Shown in pieces: positions 50,068 through 58,079 of a stretch of 64,000 bases of DNA. Positions within the stretch are counted from its first letter, which is position 1, and the number at the start of each line of letters is the position of its first letter. Below the pieces are notes generated by a model, which had not been told where the DNA came from, ran no database searches, and saw only the letters and a list, made by a program, of their open reading frames with translations. This DNA comes from Halarchaeum grantii (GTDB lineage: Archaea; Halobacteriota; Halobacteria; Halobacteriales; Halobacteriaceae): NCBI RefSeq assembly GCF_014647455.2, contig NZ_BMPF01000004.1:116980-180979 (forward strand). Reading direction: 5' to 3'. The position numbers and the translations under genes are program-made.

Positions 50068-52344
50068 ATGGGAACGACACACGAACAATTCAACGTCGGG
50101 GGAATGTCCTGCTCGTTCTGTGCCGAGAGCATCAAGAAGGCCTACAGCCGAACCGATGGTGTCGAGGACGTCGACGTGAGTCTCGCCCACGAGGAAGTTC
50201 TCGTCGAATACGACAACGACCTGCTGAGTGAGGTCGAAGTGAAGGACACGCTCCGGGACCTCGGGTACACCATCCGCGACCCGGACAAAGCGAAGCGGTA
50301 TGAGCAACAGCAGGCCGAACTCGCCGACGGCAAGCGCCGCCTCCTCCTCGCAGGTGGCGCATCTATCGTGGTCGCTGCCCTGATGGGGTGGATGATTCTC
50401 GTGATGGGGCGCTTCGAGTCAGCATCTCTCGCGATGGATATAGTGAGCTTGGGACTGGCGCTCGGGACGATGTTCGGGCCCGGCCGCTACATCAAAGAGA
50501 AAGCCTTCCAGAGCGTACGCCGGGGTATTTTCAACCAGCACGTCCTCCTGGAAGCGGGCGCGTTCGCCGGGCTCCTCGGCGGGTTACTCGGCCTGTTCGT
50601 CTTCCCGAGCTTCCCGACCGTCCACTTCTTTGCCGTCTCCGTGTTTATCACCACCTACCACATCCTCTCGGAGTACACCAGCCTCATCGTCCGCACGCGC
50701 GCCTCCCAGGCCGTCCAGAACCTGCTCGACCTCCAGCCCGACACGGCACGCCGCGTCAGTGATGACGGTGACGTCGAGGAAGTCTCCCTCGACGACCTCG
50801 ACGTCGGCGACTACGTCCGGGTCAAGCCTGGCGAGAACATCCCTGTCGATGGGACGGTCGTCGAGGGAGAGTCCACCGTCGACGAGTCAGTCGCCACCGG
50901 CGAGTCCATCCCCGAGGAGAAAACGGGCGGCGACACGGTGATCGGTGGCAGCGTCAACGAAACCGGGACCCTGCTCATTGAGGTAACTGCAACCGGCGAG
51001 GACGCGTTCCTGAATCAGGTGGCCCGCGAGATCGAAGAGGCGCGGGCGATGAAGCCCGGCATCATCCAGCTCGCCGACCGCGTCCTCAAGTACTTCGTCC
51101 CAGGTGTCTTGACGATTGCCGCGCTCTCGTTCCTCTTCTGGGTGGTCGCACCGCTCGCGTGGGGGGCAGACCCCAATGTCCAGCGCGGGGCGTTCGCAGC
51201 GCTGGCCGTCCTCGTCCTTGGTTATCCATGCGCGCTCGGGATGGCGACACCGCTGGCCCTGATCCGGGGCGGCGGGAAGGCCGCGAACCGCGGCATCCTG
51301 ATGCGGTCGGGCGACGCCTTCCAGATCTTCCCCGATGTCGACCATATCGTGTTGGACAAGACCGGCACCATCACCGTCGGCGAACCCGCCGTCAGTGAGG
51401 TCGTCGCGTTCGGTGCCGACGAGGTGGATGTACTCACGACTGCGGCCAGTGCAGAGGCGTTCTCCGAGCATCCTCTCGCAGATGCGATCCTCGAGTTCGC
51501 CGACGAGCAAGATGTCGAGTACGCTGACCCCGATGATTTCGACTCCGTGACCGGCAAGGGCGTCCGGGCAACCGTGGCCAGCGACGACGTGCTGGTCGGG
51601 AAACCGGGATGGCTTAGCGAAGAGGGGATCGACCTGTCGAAGGGGGGCGACGACATCGAGCGACTCCAGGGCCGCGGGCTCACCGTCTCCGGGGTCGTCC
51701 ATGATGGTGACCTGATCGGCCTGATCGGCATCGGCGACGAAATCAAAGCAGACGCCGCCGAGACCATCCGGCGGATTCACGACGCCGGCATCACGCCCGT
51801 GATGATCACCGGGGACAACGAGCGCACCGCGAACGCGGTCGCCGACGAGGTCGGCATCGACCGCGTTATGGCAGACGTGCTGCCCGACGAGAAACGCGAA
51901 GAGATTGGTCGCCTGCAGGACGAGGGTCACCGCGTAGCGATGGTCGGCGACGGCATCAACGACGCTCCCGCACTCACGCAGGCCGATATCGGGATCGCCA
52001 TCGGCGCCGGGACCGACATCGCCATCGAATCGGCGGATATCGTCCTGATGGGCGACCGGCTTGGTGGCGTGATGGACGCCTACGAGATCGGGAACGAGAG
52101 CTACCGGAAGACCCGTCAGAACCTCGCGACGGCCTTCGCGTTCAACGGGGCCGGTGTCGCCGCCGCGACCACGGGGCTTGTTCATCCCGTGTTCGCGATG
52201 CTCGCGATGGTGTTGTCCGTCTCAGCCGTCCTCGCCAACAGCTTCGCTGGTCAACTCCTCTCCGGTGAGGGTGTCAACACCGAGTTCGCCCTAGAAGAAC
52301 GCACCGACGGCGAGCGTGGAGACGGCCGAGTGACAGCCGATTAA
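50068..52344 (+). CDS. Heavy-metal P1B-type ATPase with YPC metal-site motif
   Basis: 758 aa. HMA domain with C15-S-F-C18, phosphorylation D430KTG, TGDN and GDGINDAP motifs. The membrane metal site reads Y386-P387-C388 (LGYPCALGMATPLALIRGG) where Cu exporters have CPC. The last helices have FN (FAFNGAG) and MVLSVSAVLANS, closest to Cu-type YN/MxxSS. Likely a Cu or related thiophilic metal pump; specificity cannot be settled from sequence. Regulated by the divergent ArsR-type gene; the chaperone gene overlaps its 3' end tail to tail. Confidence 0.88.
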   Translation: MGTTHEQFNVGGMSCSFCAESIKKAYSRTDGVEDVDVSLAHEEVLVEYDNDLLSEVEVKDTLRDLGYTIRDPDKAKRYEQQQAELADGKRRLLLAGGASIVVAALMGWMILVMGRFESASLAMDIVSLGLALGTMFGPGRYIKEKAFQSVRRGIFNQHVLLEAGAFAGLLGGLLGLFVFPSFPTVHFFAVSVFITTYHILSEYTSLIVRTRASQAVQNLLDLQPDTARRVSDDGDVEEVSLDDLDVGDYVRVKPGENIPVDGTVVEGESTVDESVATGESIPEEKTGGDTVIGGSVNETGTLLIEVTATGEDAFLNQVAREIEEARAMKPGIIQLADRVLKYFVPGVLTIAALSFLFWVVAPLAWGADPNVQRGAFAALAVLVLGYPCALGMATPLALIRGGGKAANRGILMRSGDAFQIFPDVDHIVLDKTGTITVGEPAVSEVVAFGADEVDVLTTAASAEAFSEHPLADAILEFADEQDVEYADPDDFDSVTGKGVRATVASDDVLVGKPGWLSEEGIDLSKGGDDIERLQGRGLTVSGVVHDGDLIGLIGIGDEIKADAAETIRRIHDAGITPVMITGDNERTANAVADEVGIDRVMADVLPDEKREEIGRLQDEGHRVAMVGDGINDAPALTQADIGIAIGAGTDIAIESADIVLMGDRLGGVMDAYEIGNESYRKTRQNLATAFAFNGAGVAAATTGLVHPVFAMLAMVLSVSAVLANSFAGQLLSGEGVNTEFALEERTDGERGDGRVTAD

Positions 52345-52547
52345 GCCTTTACGTCGTAGCCAGCCTGTTCGATTGCCACGTTCACGTCGTCGTCTGAGAC
52401 TCCATCCTCGAGGACCACGTCGACCGTGTCAGCTTCGTGGTCGGCCTCAACCCGATTCACACCATCGAGGTTTCGCAAGGCGGTTTCCACGTTCTGTTCG
52501 CACCCGTTGCACGACATCCCGATGACGGCGATCGTCTTTCGCTCCAT
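52341..52547 (-). CDS. HMA metallochaperone (CopZ-like)
   Basis: 68 aa. MERKTIAVIGMSCNGCEQNVETALRNLDGVNRVEADHEADTVDVVLEDGVSDDDVNVAIEQAGYDVKA is one ferredoxin-like HMA domain with the metal site GMSCNGC. It passes a soft metal ion to the ATPase. Convergent with the ATPase gene, overlapping 4 bp. I chose ATG 52547; a longer frame lacks conservation. Its promoter shares GTAATGGTCATCC with the ATPase promoter. Confidence 0.85.
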   Translation of the reverse strand: MERKTIAVIGMSCNGCEQNVETALRNLDGVNRVEADHEADTVDVVLEDGVSDDDVNVAIEQAGYDVKA

Positions 52548-52570
52548 ACGGGCCTGTAGACACTCGCGGG

Positions 52571-52583
52571 GGATGACCATTAC
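52571..52583 (-). promoter_or_regulatory. Candidate operator ahead of the HMA chaperone
   Basis: Minus-strand GTAATGGTCATCC, matching 50029-50041 at 12 of 13 bases. AGATAAAA (minus, 52601-52609) is the probable TATA box, so the motif covers the start site. Confidence 0.45.
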
Positions 52584-52639
52584 GGTAACCGTTGTATCGG
52601 TTTTATCTCTATTAGAGGTGGGGCGTCATCGTCCGGAGA

Positions 52640-52679
52640 GTTGTTTGTGGCAGCCCCAAAGGGGTGGAGGCTTTTTGAG
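52640..52679 (+). promoter_or_regulatory. T-box/hairpin leader element before 52680
   Basis: GTTGTTTGTGG then CCCC-AAA-GGGG (52654-52664) followed by TGGAGGC, ATG at 52680. Confidence 0.6.
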
Positions 52680-52895
52680 ATGGGAACCACTGACGACGAA
52701 GAGAGTAACGAATTCCCTCCAGAGAAGCGGCTGGAAGCGCCGAACACACGCCTAATCGAGGCGGGGATCGCGACGATTCCCGATATGGAGACGCTCCGGG
52801 AGTGTGTTGCCTACGAGAACGCCCACCAGAATCGGACGCAGATTCTGCGCCGGCTCAAGTGGAAGGCCGAAGAGCTGCGTGAGGGCGAAGAGTGA
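52680..52895 (+). CDS. Small helical protein, 71 aa
   Basis: MGTTDDEESNEFPPEKRLEAPNTRLIEAGIATIPDMETLRECVAYENAHQNRTQILRRLKWKAEELREGEE. Acidic start and helical C-terminal half. ATG 52680 is set by the leader element; the longer frame reads through its hairpin. It is a plasmid-core gene sitting inside the metal-resistance region. Function unknown. Confidence 0.55.
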   Translation: MGTTDDEESNEFPPEKRLEAPNTRLIEAGIATIPDMETLRECVAYENAHQNRTQILRRLKWKAEELREGEE

Positions 52896-52908
52896 TACTC
52901 AGGACGGG

Positions 52909-53355
52909 TTACTCAGCTGAGCTGAACTCATCGAACAGCGAGATAACCCGCTGTTCGATTTCGTCACGAATCTCATGTACCTGATCGAGCTCCTGTCCAT
53001 CAGGATCCTCCAGCGCCCAATCACGAACATCGACGTCCGCACCGACATCGCCGACGTCGAGCGTCGAACAACCCATCGTGGCGACGTAGTCGCAGGAGCG
53101 CAGTTCGTCCAGCGTGATCTCACGGGGGATCCGGTCAGAGAGATCAAATCCCACTTCGTCCATCACATCAACGACTTCGTCGTGCACATGGTTGGCCGGG
53201 TGGGTGCCTCCAGTGAGGATTTCGACACGGTCCTCGAGGCCACGTCGTTCTCGTTCGCGTTCTGCGAAGGCCGTGGACATCTGTGAGCGGCCAGCGTTCT
53301 GGACGCACATAAAGGCGATACGAATCGGGTCGTCTGCTTCAGTGTTGGATGACAT
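52909..53355 (-). CDS. arsC: Arsenate reductase of the low-molecular-weight phosphatase fold
   Basis: 148 aa. P-loop CVQNAGRSQM (C17-x5-R23-S24) of the LMW-PTPase fold ArsC, with the GTHPANHVHDEVVDVMDEVGFDLS region and later Cys (SCDY, MGCS). Converts arsenate to arsenite for export by Acr3. The third gene of the ars operon, 8 nt after acr3. The start is the ATG at 53355. Confidence 0.88.
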   Translation of the reverse strand: MSSNTEADDPIRIAFMCVQNAGRSQMSTAFAERERERRGLEDRVEILTGGTHPANHVHDEVVDVMDEVGFDLSDRIPREITLDELRSCDYVATMGCSTLDVGDVGADVDVRDWALEDPDGQELDQVHEIRDEIEQRVISLFDEFSSAE

Positions 53356-53363
53356 TTTTGTGG

Positions 53364-54527
53364 TTAATCATCAGTCGTCGGCTCAGGTGCGGATGAATCG
53401 AGGCCCCCAGTATCGAAGCCACCCCAGTCGAACTTCCGCTGGAAGTACAGCGCGACGTTGACCAGCGCGAGCAGGACGGGGACCTCGATTAGTGGGCCGA
53501 CGACGGTCGCGAACGCGACGCCCGAGCCAACGCCGAACACCGCGACAGCAACAGCGATTGCGAGCTCGAAGTTGTTTGACGCTGCCGTGAATCCGATGGC
53601 CGTCGTCGTCGAGTAGTCCGCACCGACTCCCCGCCCCATCCCGAAGCTCACCAAGAACATCACGACAAAGTAGATCGTCAGCGGCACCGCGATCAGGAGA
53701 ACGTCACCAGGCGAGGCGACGATGTTGCCGCCCTGCGTGGCGAACATCACGATTACCGTGAACAGGAGCGCAACGAGCGTCAGCGGGTCGATCTTCGGGA
53801 CGAACTCGTCGTCGTACCACGCTTCGCTTTTGGCGCGAGTGCCGACATACCGGGTGAGGAACCCGCTGGCGAACGGAATCCCGAGGAAGATGACGATCGC
53901 CTCGAACACCTGCATCGGCGTGATGTCGAACGTCGTGATGCCGGCGACGAGTGACTCCATTCCCAGTAGCGGCGGGAGGAAGAGCGCAAAGAACCAGACG
54001 TAGACGCCGTAGGTGACGATTTGGAAGAGGCTGTTGAACGCAACCAGCCCCGTCACGTATTCGGTCGAGCCCTCCGCGAGTTCGTTCCAGACCAGGACCA
54101 TGGCGATGCAGCGCGCCATCCCGATGAACACGAGTCCAAGGAAGTATTCGGGCCGCGCTGGCAGGCCGGGCACGAGCCCACTGAAAAAGACCACAGCGAG
54201 CCCAAACATCAGTGTCGGACCGATCAGCCAGTTCTGGATGAGACTGAGACCGAGCACCCGCCAGTTGCTGAAGACGGTCCGAAGTTGCGAGTAATCGGCC
54301 TTCGCCAGTGGCGGATACATCATCGCAATGAGGCCGATCTCGACGAGATGGAAGTTCTGAATCGGTTGGGTCACCGAGGGGGCGACGAAGCCGAGCCCGA
54401 CGCCGATCGCCATCGCGCCGAAAATCCAGACGGTGAGGTACTTATCGAGAAAGTCCATCGACCGCGGGTCGCCACAGCTCTCACAGTCACAGTTGGGGCC
54501 GTGGTCGTGGGCATCGACGTTACTCAT
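53364..54527 (-). CDS. acr3: Acr3-family arsenite efflux transporter
   Basis: 387 aa with ten predicted membrane helices. The family site MARCIAMVLVWNELAEG contains the substrate Cys of Acr3, and the second inverted half has GVGSGVAFATVVGPLIEVPVLLALVN. The N-terminal extension HDHGPNCDCESCGDP is His/Cys-rich and may bind arsenite. Exports arsenite with the membrane potential. Overlaps arsR by 8 bp. Confidence 0.92.
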   Translation of the reverse strand: MSNVDAHDHGPNCDCESCGDPRSMDFLDKYLTVWIFGAMAIGVGLGFVAPSVTQPIQNFHLVEIGLIAMMYPPLAKADYSQLRTVFSNWRVLGLSLIQNWLIGPTLMFGLAVVFFSGLVPGLPARPEYFLGLVFIGMARCIAMVLVWNELAEGSTEYVTGLVAFNSLFQIVTYGVYVWFFALFLPPLLGMESLVAGITTFDITPMQVFEAIVIFLGIPFASGFLTRYVGTRAKSEAWYDDEFVPKIDPLTLVALLFTVIVMFATQGGNIVASPGDVLLIAVPLTIYFVVMFLVSFGMGRGVGADYSTTTAIGFTAASNNFELAIAVAVAVFGVGSGVAFATVVGPLIEVPVLLALVNVALYFQRKFDWGGFDTGGLDSSAPEPTTDD

Positions 54528-54918
54528 CGGTCACGCTCCCCTCGAGGACAGTGACGAGCGCGACAGCCCGGTTGGTAGCGCGGTACTTCTTCCACCGGCC
54601 GTCCTTCCGGCCGTCGACCAGGCCTGCATCGACGAGTTTCGAGAGCGCGTGGCTGAGCCCGCTCTCGGTCACGTCAACGACCGCATTCAACTCACAGACG
54701 CAGAGTTCCTCTTGTGCGGCAACGAGCACACGGACGAGCGTATACCGTGTCTCGTTGGAGAGTGCCGAGAGCACATCGAGCTCAGCCTCTACCTGCGCAG
54801 TCCCGAGTGCTGCTTCGAGGGTGCTGAGCTCGTCGAGTCGGCGCTCGACGTCCTCGCTGCGACACTCCTCAAGTTCGTCGTCGAGATAGCGTCGAAGTCG
54901 TTCCGTCCCTTGTGCCAT
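54520..54918 (-). CDS. arsR: ArsR arsenite-responsive repressor
   Basis: 132 aa. Winged-helix domain (LDVLSALSNETRYTLVRVLVAAQEELCVCELNAVVDVTESGLSHALSKLVDAGLV) with the ELCVCEL metal site in helix 3, typical for ArsR proteins that sense As(III)/Sb(III). First gene of arsR-acr3-arsC. The long acidic N-terminus (~45 residues) is a haloarchaeal feature. It likely represses its own operon. Confidence 0.92.
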   Translation of the reverse strand: MAQGTERLRRYLDDELEECRSEDVERRLDELSTLEAALGTAQVEAELDVLSALSNETRYTLVRVLVAAQEELCVCELNAVVDVTESGLSHALSKLVDAGLVDGRKDGRWKKYRATNRAVALVTVLEGSVTDE

Positions 54919-55062
54919 CGTAATCGAATTGAATATACTCTCAAGTAAGACTTCCGATTAATGTCCCTTATGCGGCTCATTCCGAGCCATATTCCATCTC
55001 TGTGGATAGGATACTTGACTCATTTCTAAAGACACTCATAGCCAGTCAATCGGGTGAAACGA

Positions 55063-55101
55063 TTAACCAACATCTGGTGTGTATAGCCATTTGTTGGTTA
55101 A
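55063..55101. repeat. TTAACCAAC / GTTGGTTAA paired element 3
   Basis: Half-sites 55063-55071 and 55093-55101, spacer 21 nt, directly before the T-box/hairpin element at 55117. Confidence 0.75.
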
Positions 55102-55116
55102 TAGCGCTTCCAGCCT

Positions 55117-55160
55117 GTTGTTGGTGCCCCTGAGAGGGCGCGGGGCTGCAACCTGTGGCC
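55117..55160 (+). promoter_or_regulatory. Orphan T-box/hairpin element
   Basis: CTGTTGTTGG then GCCCC...GGGGC (55136-55140 with 55152-55156) around TGAGAGGGCGC. The next gene starts about 100 nt later, so the original gene may have been lost. Apart from this and the paired repeat, 54919-55256 holds no gene. Confidence 0.55.
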
Positions 55161-55256
55161 CTGCCGCCCCGATCATAGACACAGGCCATTATCGATAGGA
55201 TGACGCATCACAGAGACCAGTACGGACATTCAAATAGCGAGCCGGGACCAAACTGA

Positions 55257-56495
55257 GTGACTACCGCATCAGAAATTATGGACAAGAAGCTGTACTCGGA
55301 GGAGGAGCTCCTCAATCGGCTCCAGAAGTTCGCTGAGGAACTCGATCGTCCCCCGTCGCAGAGTGAGATGGACGATTCGGGGCCTCATGCTTCGAAGACG
55401 TACGGGAATCGGTTCGGATCGTGGAATAACGCACTCGAGGCTGCCGGACTTCAAACCGGAACGAACGACCCAAACGGACGGCCACCGACCCCCCAAGAGG
55501 ATCTTCTCGCAGATCTCAAATCGGTTGCCGACATCGTAGGGGGAGCTCCGTCAGAGCGCGAATACGGTACTCATGGAGAGTATTCGGTGAAGACATACTG
55601 CAAGCGATTTGGAGGGTGGAATGCAGCACTACGGGCGGCCGGTTTTGAACCGAACGTCGAAATGAACCTCTCCGAAGAGACACTCATTACTGCCTTACAG
55701 GGGTTCGCTGATAATCTAGGTCGACCGCCCACAACAGATGAAATGGACCGGAGTGGCCCCTACACCTCGAATTCGTACAAGCGAGCTTTTGGAACCTGGA
55801 ATCGTGCTCTTCGACAGGCCGGGTTAGAAGTCCACTCCGTATGGGATGTGAGCGAGGAACATCTAATATCGGAACTCAACAGTCTCGCCGCAGAGCTAGG
55901 CCATGTCCCTCGGAAGGATGAGATGCGGAACCAAGGGAAATGGAGTGCAGCGGTCTATCAGGAGCGATTCGGTTCGTGGAATGAAGCTCTCCGAGCTGCC
56001 GGCTTCGAGCCGAATCAGCGGTGGCGAATCCCACGAGAGGAGTTATTAGCCGAACTACGGGCTGTCGCGGATGATCTGGGCCGCCCACCGACAACGACGG
56101 AAATGAACGAACACGGAAAGTTCACTATCAAACCGTATCAGCGTGAATTCGGAACGTGGCGAACGGCCCTTCAAGCGGCCGATCCGGACTATTTAGAAAA
56201 CTACCGTCAGTCAGATACTGAGATAGTTCCGTTTGGCTCAAACTGGCCACAGATTCGTGAGGAGATCATCACCCGTGACAACGAGTCCTGTCTGCGCTGC
56301 GGTATGGGCCGCGAAGCTCACCGCGAGAGGTTCGGACGTGATCTCCCGGTTCACCACCGGATTCCTCGACGCCGGTTCTACAACGACCCAGATCAGTCGG
56401 TCGACGATGCAGATGTACCGAGTAACCTGCTGACTCTCTGTATCCCGTGCCATCGCCGCCTTGAACGGCTGCCAGTCCAACCAGTAGTTGACTAA
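55257..56495 (+). CDS. HNH endonuclease with five homing-endonuclease-associated repeats
   Basis: 412 aa from GTG 55257 (ATG 55278 also possible); CAAATAGC 20-30 nt upstream is the TATA box. Five ~55-residue repeats (centres at ~35, 95, 155, 215, 275) share the pattern ADxLGRPPTTxEM...GxxSxxxYxxRFGSWNxALxAAGF. The C-terminal HNH domain has CLRC, VHHRIP and CIPCH. The repeats are predicted DNA-reading modules used by phage and homing endonucleases. Five units in one protein is many, which suggests a long recognition site. Confidence 0.85.
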   Translation: MTTASEIMDKKLYSEEELLNRLQKFAEELDRPPSQSEMDDSGPHASKTYGNRFGSWNNALEAAGLQTGTNDPNGRPPTPQEDLLADLKSVADIVGGAPSEREYGTHGEYSVKTYCKRFGGWNAALRAAGFEPNVEMNLSEETLITALQGFADNLGRPPTTDEMDRSGPYTSNSYKRAFGTWNRALRQAGLEVHSVWDVSEEHLISELNSLAAELGHVPRKDEMRNQGKWSAAVYQERFGSWNEALRAAGFEPNQRWRIPREELLAELRAVADDLGRPPTTTEMNEHGKFTIKPYQREFGTWRTALQAADPDYLENYRQSDTEIVPFGSNWPQIREEIITRDNESCLRCGMGREAHRERFGRDLPVHHRIPRRRFYNDPDQSVDDADVPSNLLTLCIPCHRRLERLPVQPVVD

Positions 56496-56632
56496 CAAGC
56501 GAAGTTCTACGCTCAGTTCGAATCAAATCGCCGTCCAGCAAAGCGTCTACCTCCCGCCGGCGTGACGTAGATGGAGTTCTATTTTCTTCCCGATCTTCCC
56601 GAGTCGACTGGTAAGCGGGGGTTTCTCAGTAC

Positions 56633-56974
56633 TTAGGATATGAGAAGCCACGCAGCTCCAAATGCAAGCAGAGAGACGGTCAGATTGCCGAGCGCATTCA
56701 TGAATGCATCTCTCTGTTCGCCCTGCTCCCAGAGGCTAACAGTCTGAAAGCTAAACGACGAGAATGTCGTGAACGCCCCACAGAATCCGACACTCACCAA
56801 GAGGAGGATGTCGGAATCACTTACCCCAAAAATGACTGAGCCCAGGATGAAGCTCCCGAGCGTGTTTACGACGAGGGTGGCCCACGGGAACGACGTGTTG
56901 TCAATCAGCTGCCCGACCACATAACGCAGGACTGCACCGACTGCCCCGCCAATACTGATGAGGAGAATCTCCAT
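56633..56974 (-). CDS. crcB: CrcB/Fluc fluoride channel subunit 2
   Basis: 113 aa, four membrane helices, GGAVGAVLRYVVGQL at the N-terminus and NTLGSFILG, FTTFSSFSFQT for the fluoride path and central Na site. Fluc channels are dual-topology dimers; the second subunit here is a separate protein. Its ATG overlaps the stop of the first subunit by one base. Confidence 0.92.
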   Translation of the reverse strand: MEILLISIGGAVGAVLRYVVGQLIDNTSFPWATLVVNTLGSFILGSVIFGVSDSDILLLVSVGFCGAFTTFSSFSFQTVSLWEQGEQRDAFMNALGNLTVSLLAFGAAWLLIS

Positions 56975-57387
56975 TAATCATCACCCGGTGTTGGAGGCTG
57001 AATTGCAGTAGTAGACGTTGTAGCCACGATTTTTCGACTGGCGAGTACGCCACCAAATCCGGATGCGTAACTGGCGATAATATAGGGGACTGCAAGTTCC
57101 GGTGTGGTCAACGCAATGTCGGCCACGAACGTGCTGTAGGTTGTAAATGAAGCGAAGAAGCCCGTTCCGAAGACATAGCGCAGCCGTTTCGTGAGGAAAC
57201 CATCTGCTCGAGCATCGAAGAGGAGTATCCCGAGTCCGAAGCTCCCGATGGTGTTGACGAGGAGTGTGACCAAGAGTGCGTCACCCGCTGCTGCCCCGAC
57301 AGCGTATCGAAGATTCGCACCGACGATTCCACCAAGTGCAATCAATACGATCGCTTCCCCGTGCCGAATGAGTTGTCTCCGTAGCAT
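56974..57387 (-). CDS. crcB: CrcB/Fluc fluoride channel subunit 1
   Basis: 137 aa, four membrane helices. GGIVGANLRYAVG, NTIGSFGLGIL and FFASFTTYSTFV carry the pore and Na-site residues. The longer C-terminal tail (ASRKIVATTSTTAIQPPTPGDD) is cytoplasmic. The two coupled crcB genes encode a probable heterodimeric exporter. A fluoride riboswitch lies 15 nt upstream. Confidence 0.92.
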   Translation of the reverse strand: MLRRQLIRHGEAIVLIALGGIVGANLRYAVGAAAGDALLVTLLVNTIGSFGLGILLFDARADGFLTKRLRYVFGTGFFASFTTYSTFVADIALTTPELAVPYIIASYASGFGGVLASRKIVATTSTTAIQPPTPGDD

Positions 57388-57401
57388 CTGACGAACCGGA
57401 A

Positions 57402-57453
57402 ATAGGAGTCATCAGCCGTATCGGCGGTTGGGGAAGGCGGACTCCATCGCCCG
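57402..57453 (-). ncRNA. Fluoride riboswitch (crcB motif)
   Basis: Read on the minus strand: GGGCGATGGAGTCCGCC, then TTCCCCAACCGCCGATACG, then GCTGATGACTCCTA. This matches the crcB RNA consensus (GGCGATGG.GT.CGCC...AAC.GC...CTGATGACTCCT). A TATA box GTTTATC (57481-57488, minus) puts the transcript start a few bases before it, and crcB begins 15 nt after it. No terminator is visible, so control may act on translation or on an unseen structure. Confidence 0.85.
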
Positions 57454-57480
57454 TGTTTCACTTCTGTCTCCGGTGAACGG

Positions 57481-57488
57481 ACAGATAA
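57481..57488 (-). promoter_or_regulatory. TATA box of the crcB transcript
   Basis: Minus-strand GTTTATCT, about 27 nt before the first base of the fluoride riboswitch. Confidence 0.6.
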
Positions 57489-57582
57489 ACGCACCGTTCT
57501 CCAGAATATTGAATGACCGCTGAGAACTGGGTGTCGGCGTAAATCACCGTTGGGAGTGGCCAATAGAGGGCGTCTGATTCGA

Positions 57583-57644
57583 CTGTTTTTCGTGCCCCCA
57601 GAGAGGGCGAGGGCTCCTTCGAGAGCCCTCAGAGGTGACTTCCA
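57583..57644 (+). promoter_or_regulatory. T-box/hairpin leader element before 57645
   Basis: CTGTTTTTC then GCCCCCAGAGAGGGCGAGGGC. A second perfect stem GGGCTC/GAGCCC-like pairing follows in the spacer. Confidence 0.6.
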
Positions 57645-57992
57645 GTGAGTCAACAACAGCGTCCTGACAACGTCTCGATCGACGACATCCCGGTCGATAT
57701 CGACAACACGCAATCAGCAGAGGTCGATTCCGCCGACGCGCCCGACGAAATCGAGTCCATCACCCGTGGGCTCGCCGGTGAGCAGCCGCCGACGAATCCG
57801 TTGGTCGTGCTGAAATCGGCCCGGTGGTGGTACATTCACGGCAAGGGCGGCACGGATCCCGCCTTCCAGTGGGCCATCGAGTGGGCGCGTCACCTTGCGA
57901 CCGACACGCCTAGCGACGTTGAGCGGTTCGACGAGTTCCTCGAGTACCTCGTTACGGTCGGCTTTGCTGACGAACGCCACGAGCTCCGCTGA
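57645..57992 (+). CDS. Plasmid protein of unknown function, 115 aa
   Basis: GTG start. MSQQQRPDNVSIDDIPVDIDNTQSAEVDSADAPDEIESITRGLAGEQPPTNPLVVLKSARWWYIHGKGGTDPAFQWAIEWARHLATDTPSDVERFDEFLEYLVTVGF. Disordered acidic first half, helical second half with a Trp-rich core. A family-like gene just ahead of the antirestriction gene; probably same regulon. Unknown function. Confidence 0.6.
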   Translation: MSQQQRPDNVSIDDIPVDIDNTQSAEVDSADAPDEIESITRGLAGEQPPTNPLVVLKSARWWYIHGKGGTDPAFQWAIEWARHLATDTPSDVERFDEFLEYLVTVGFADERHELR

Positions 57993-58001
57993 CCGACAGA
58001 G

Positions 58002-58079
58002 CGGTTTTTTGAACGCCCCTGAGGGGTGCGGCGCGGTCTGAACTGTTGCAGTCGCCGTGAACTCGATTCGGTGAACACA
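58002..58079 (+). promoter_or_regulatory. T-box/hairpin leader element before 58080
   Basis: GCGGTTTTTTG then CCCC-TGA-GGGG (58016-58026) and GTGCGGCGC. ATG is about 50 nt further on. Confidence 0.65.
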
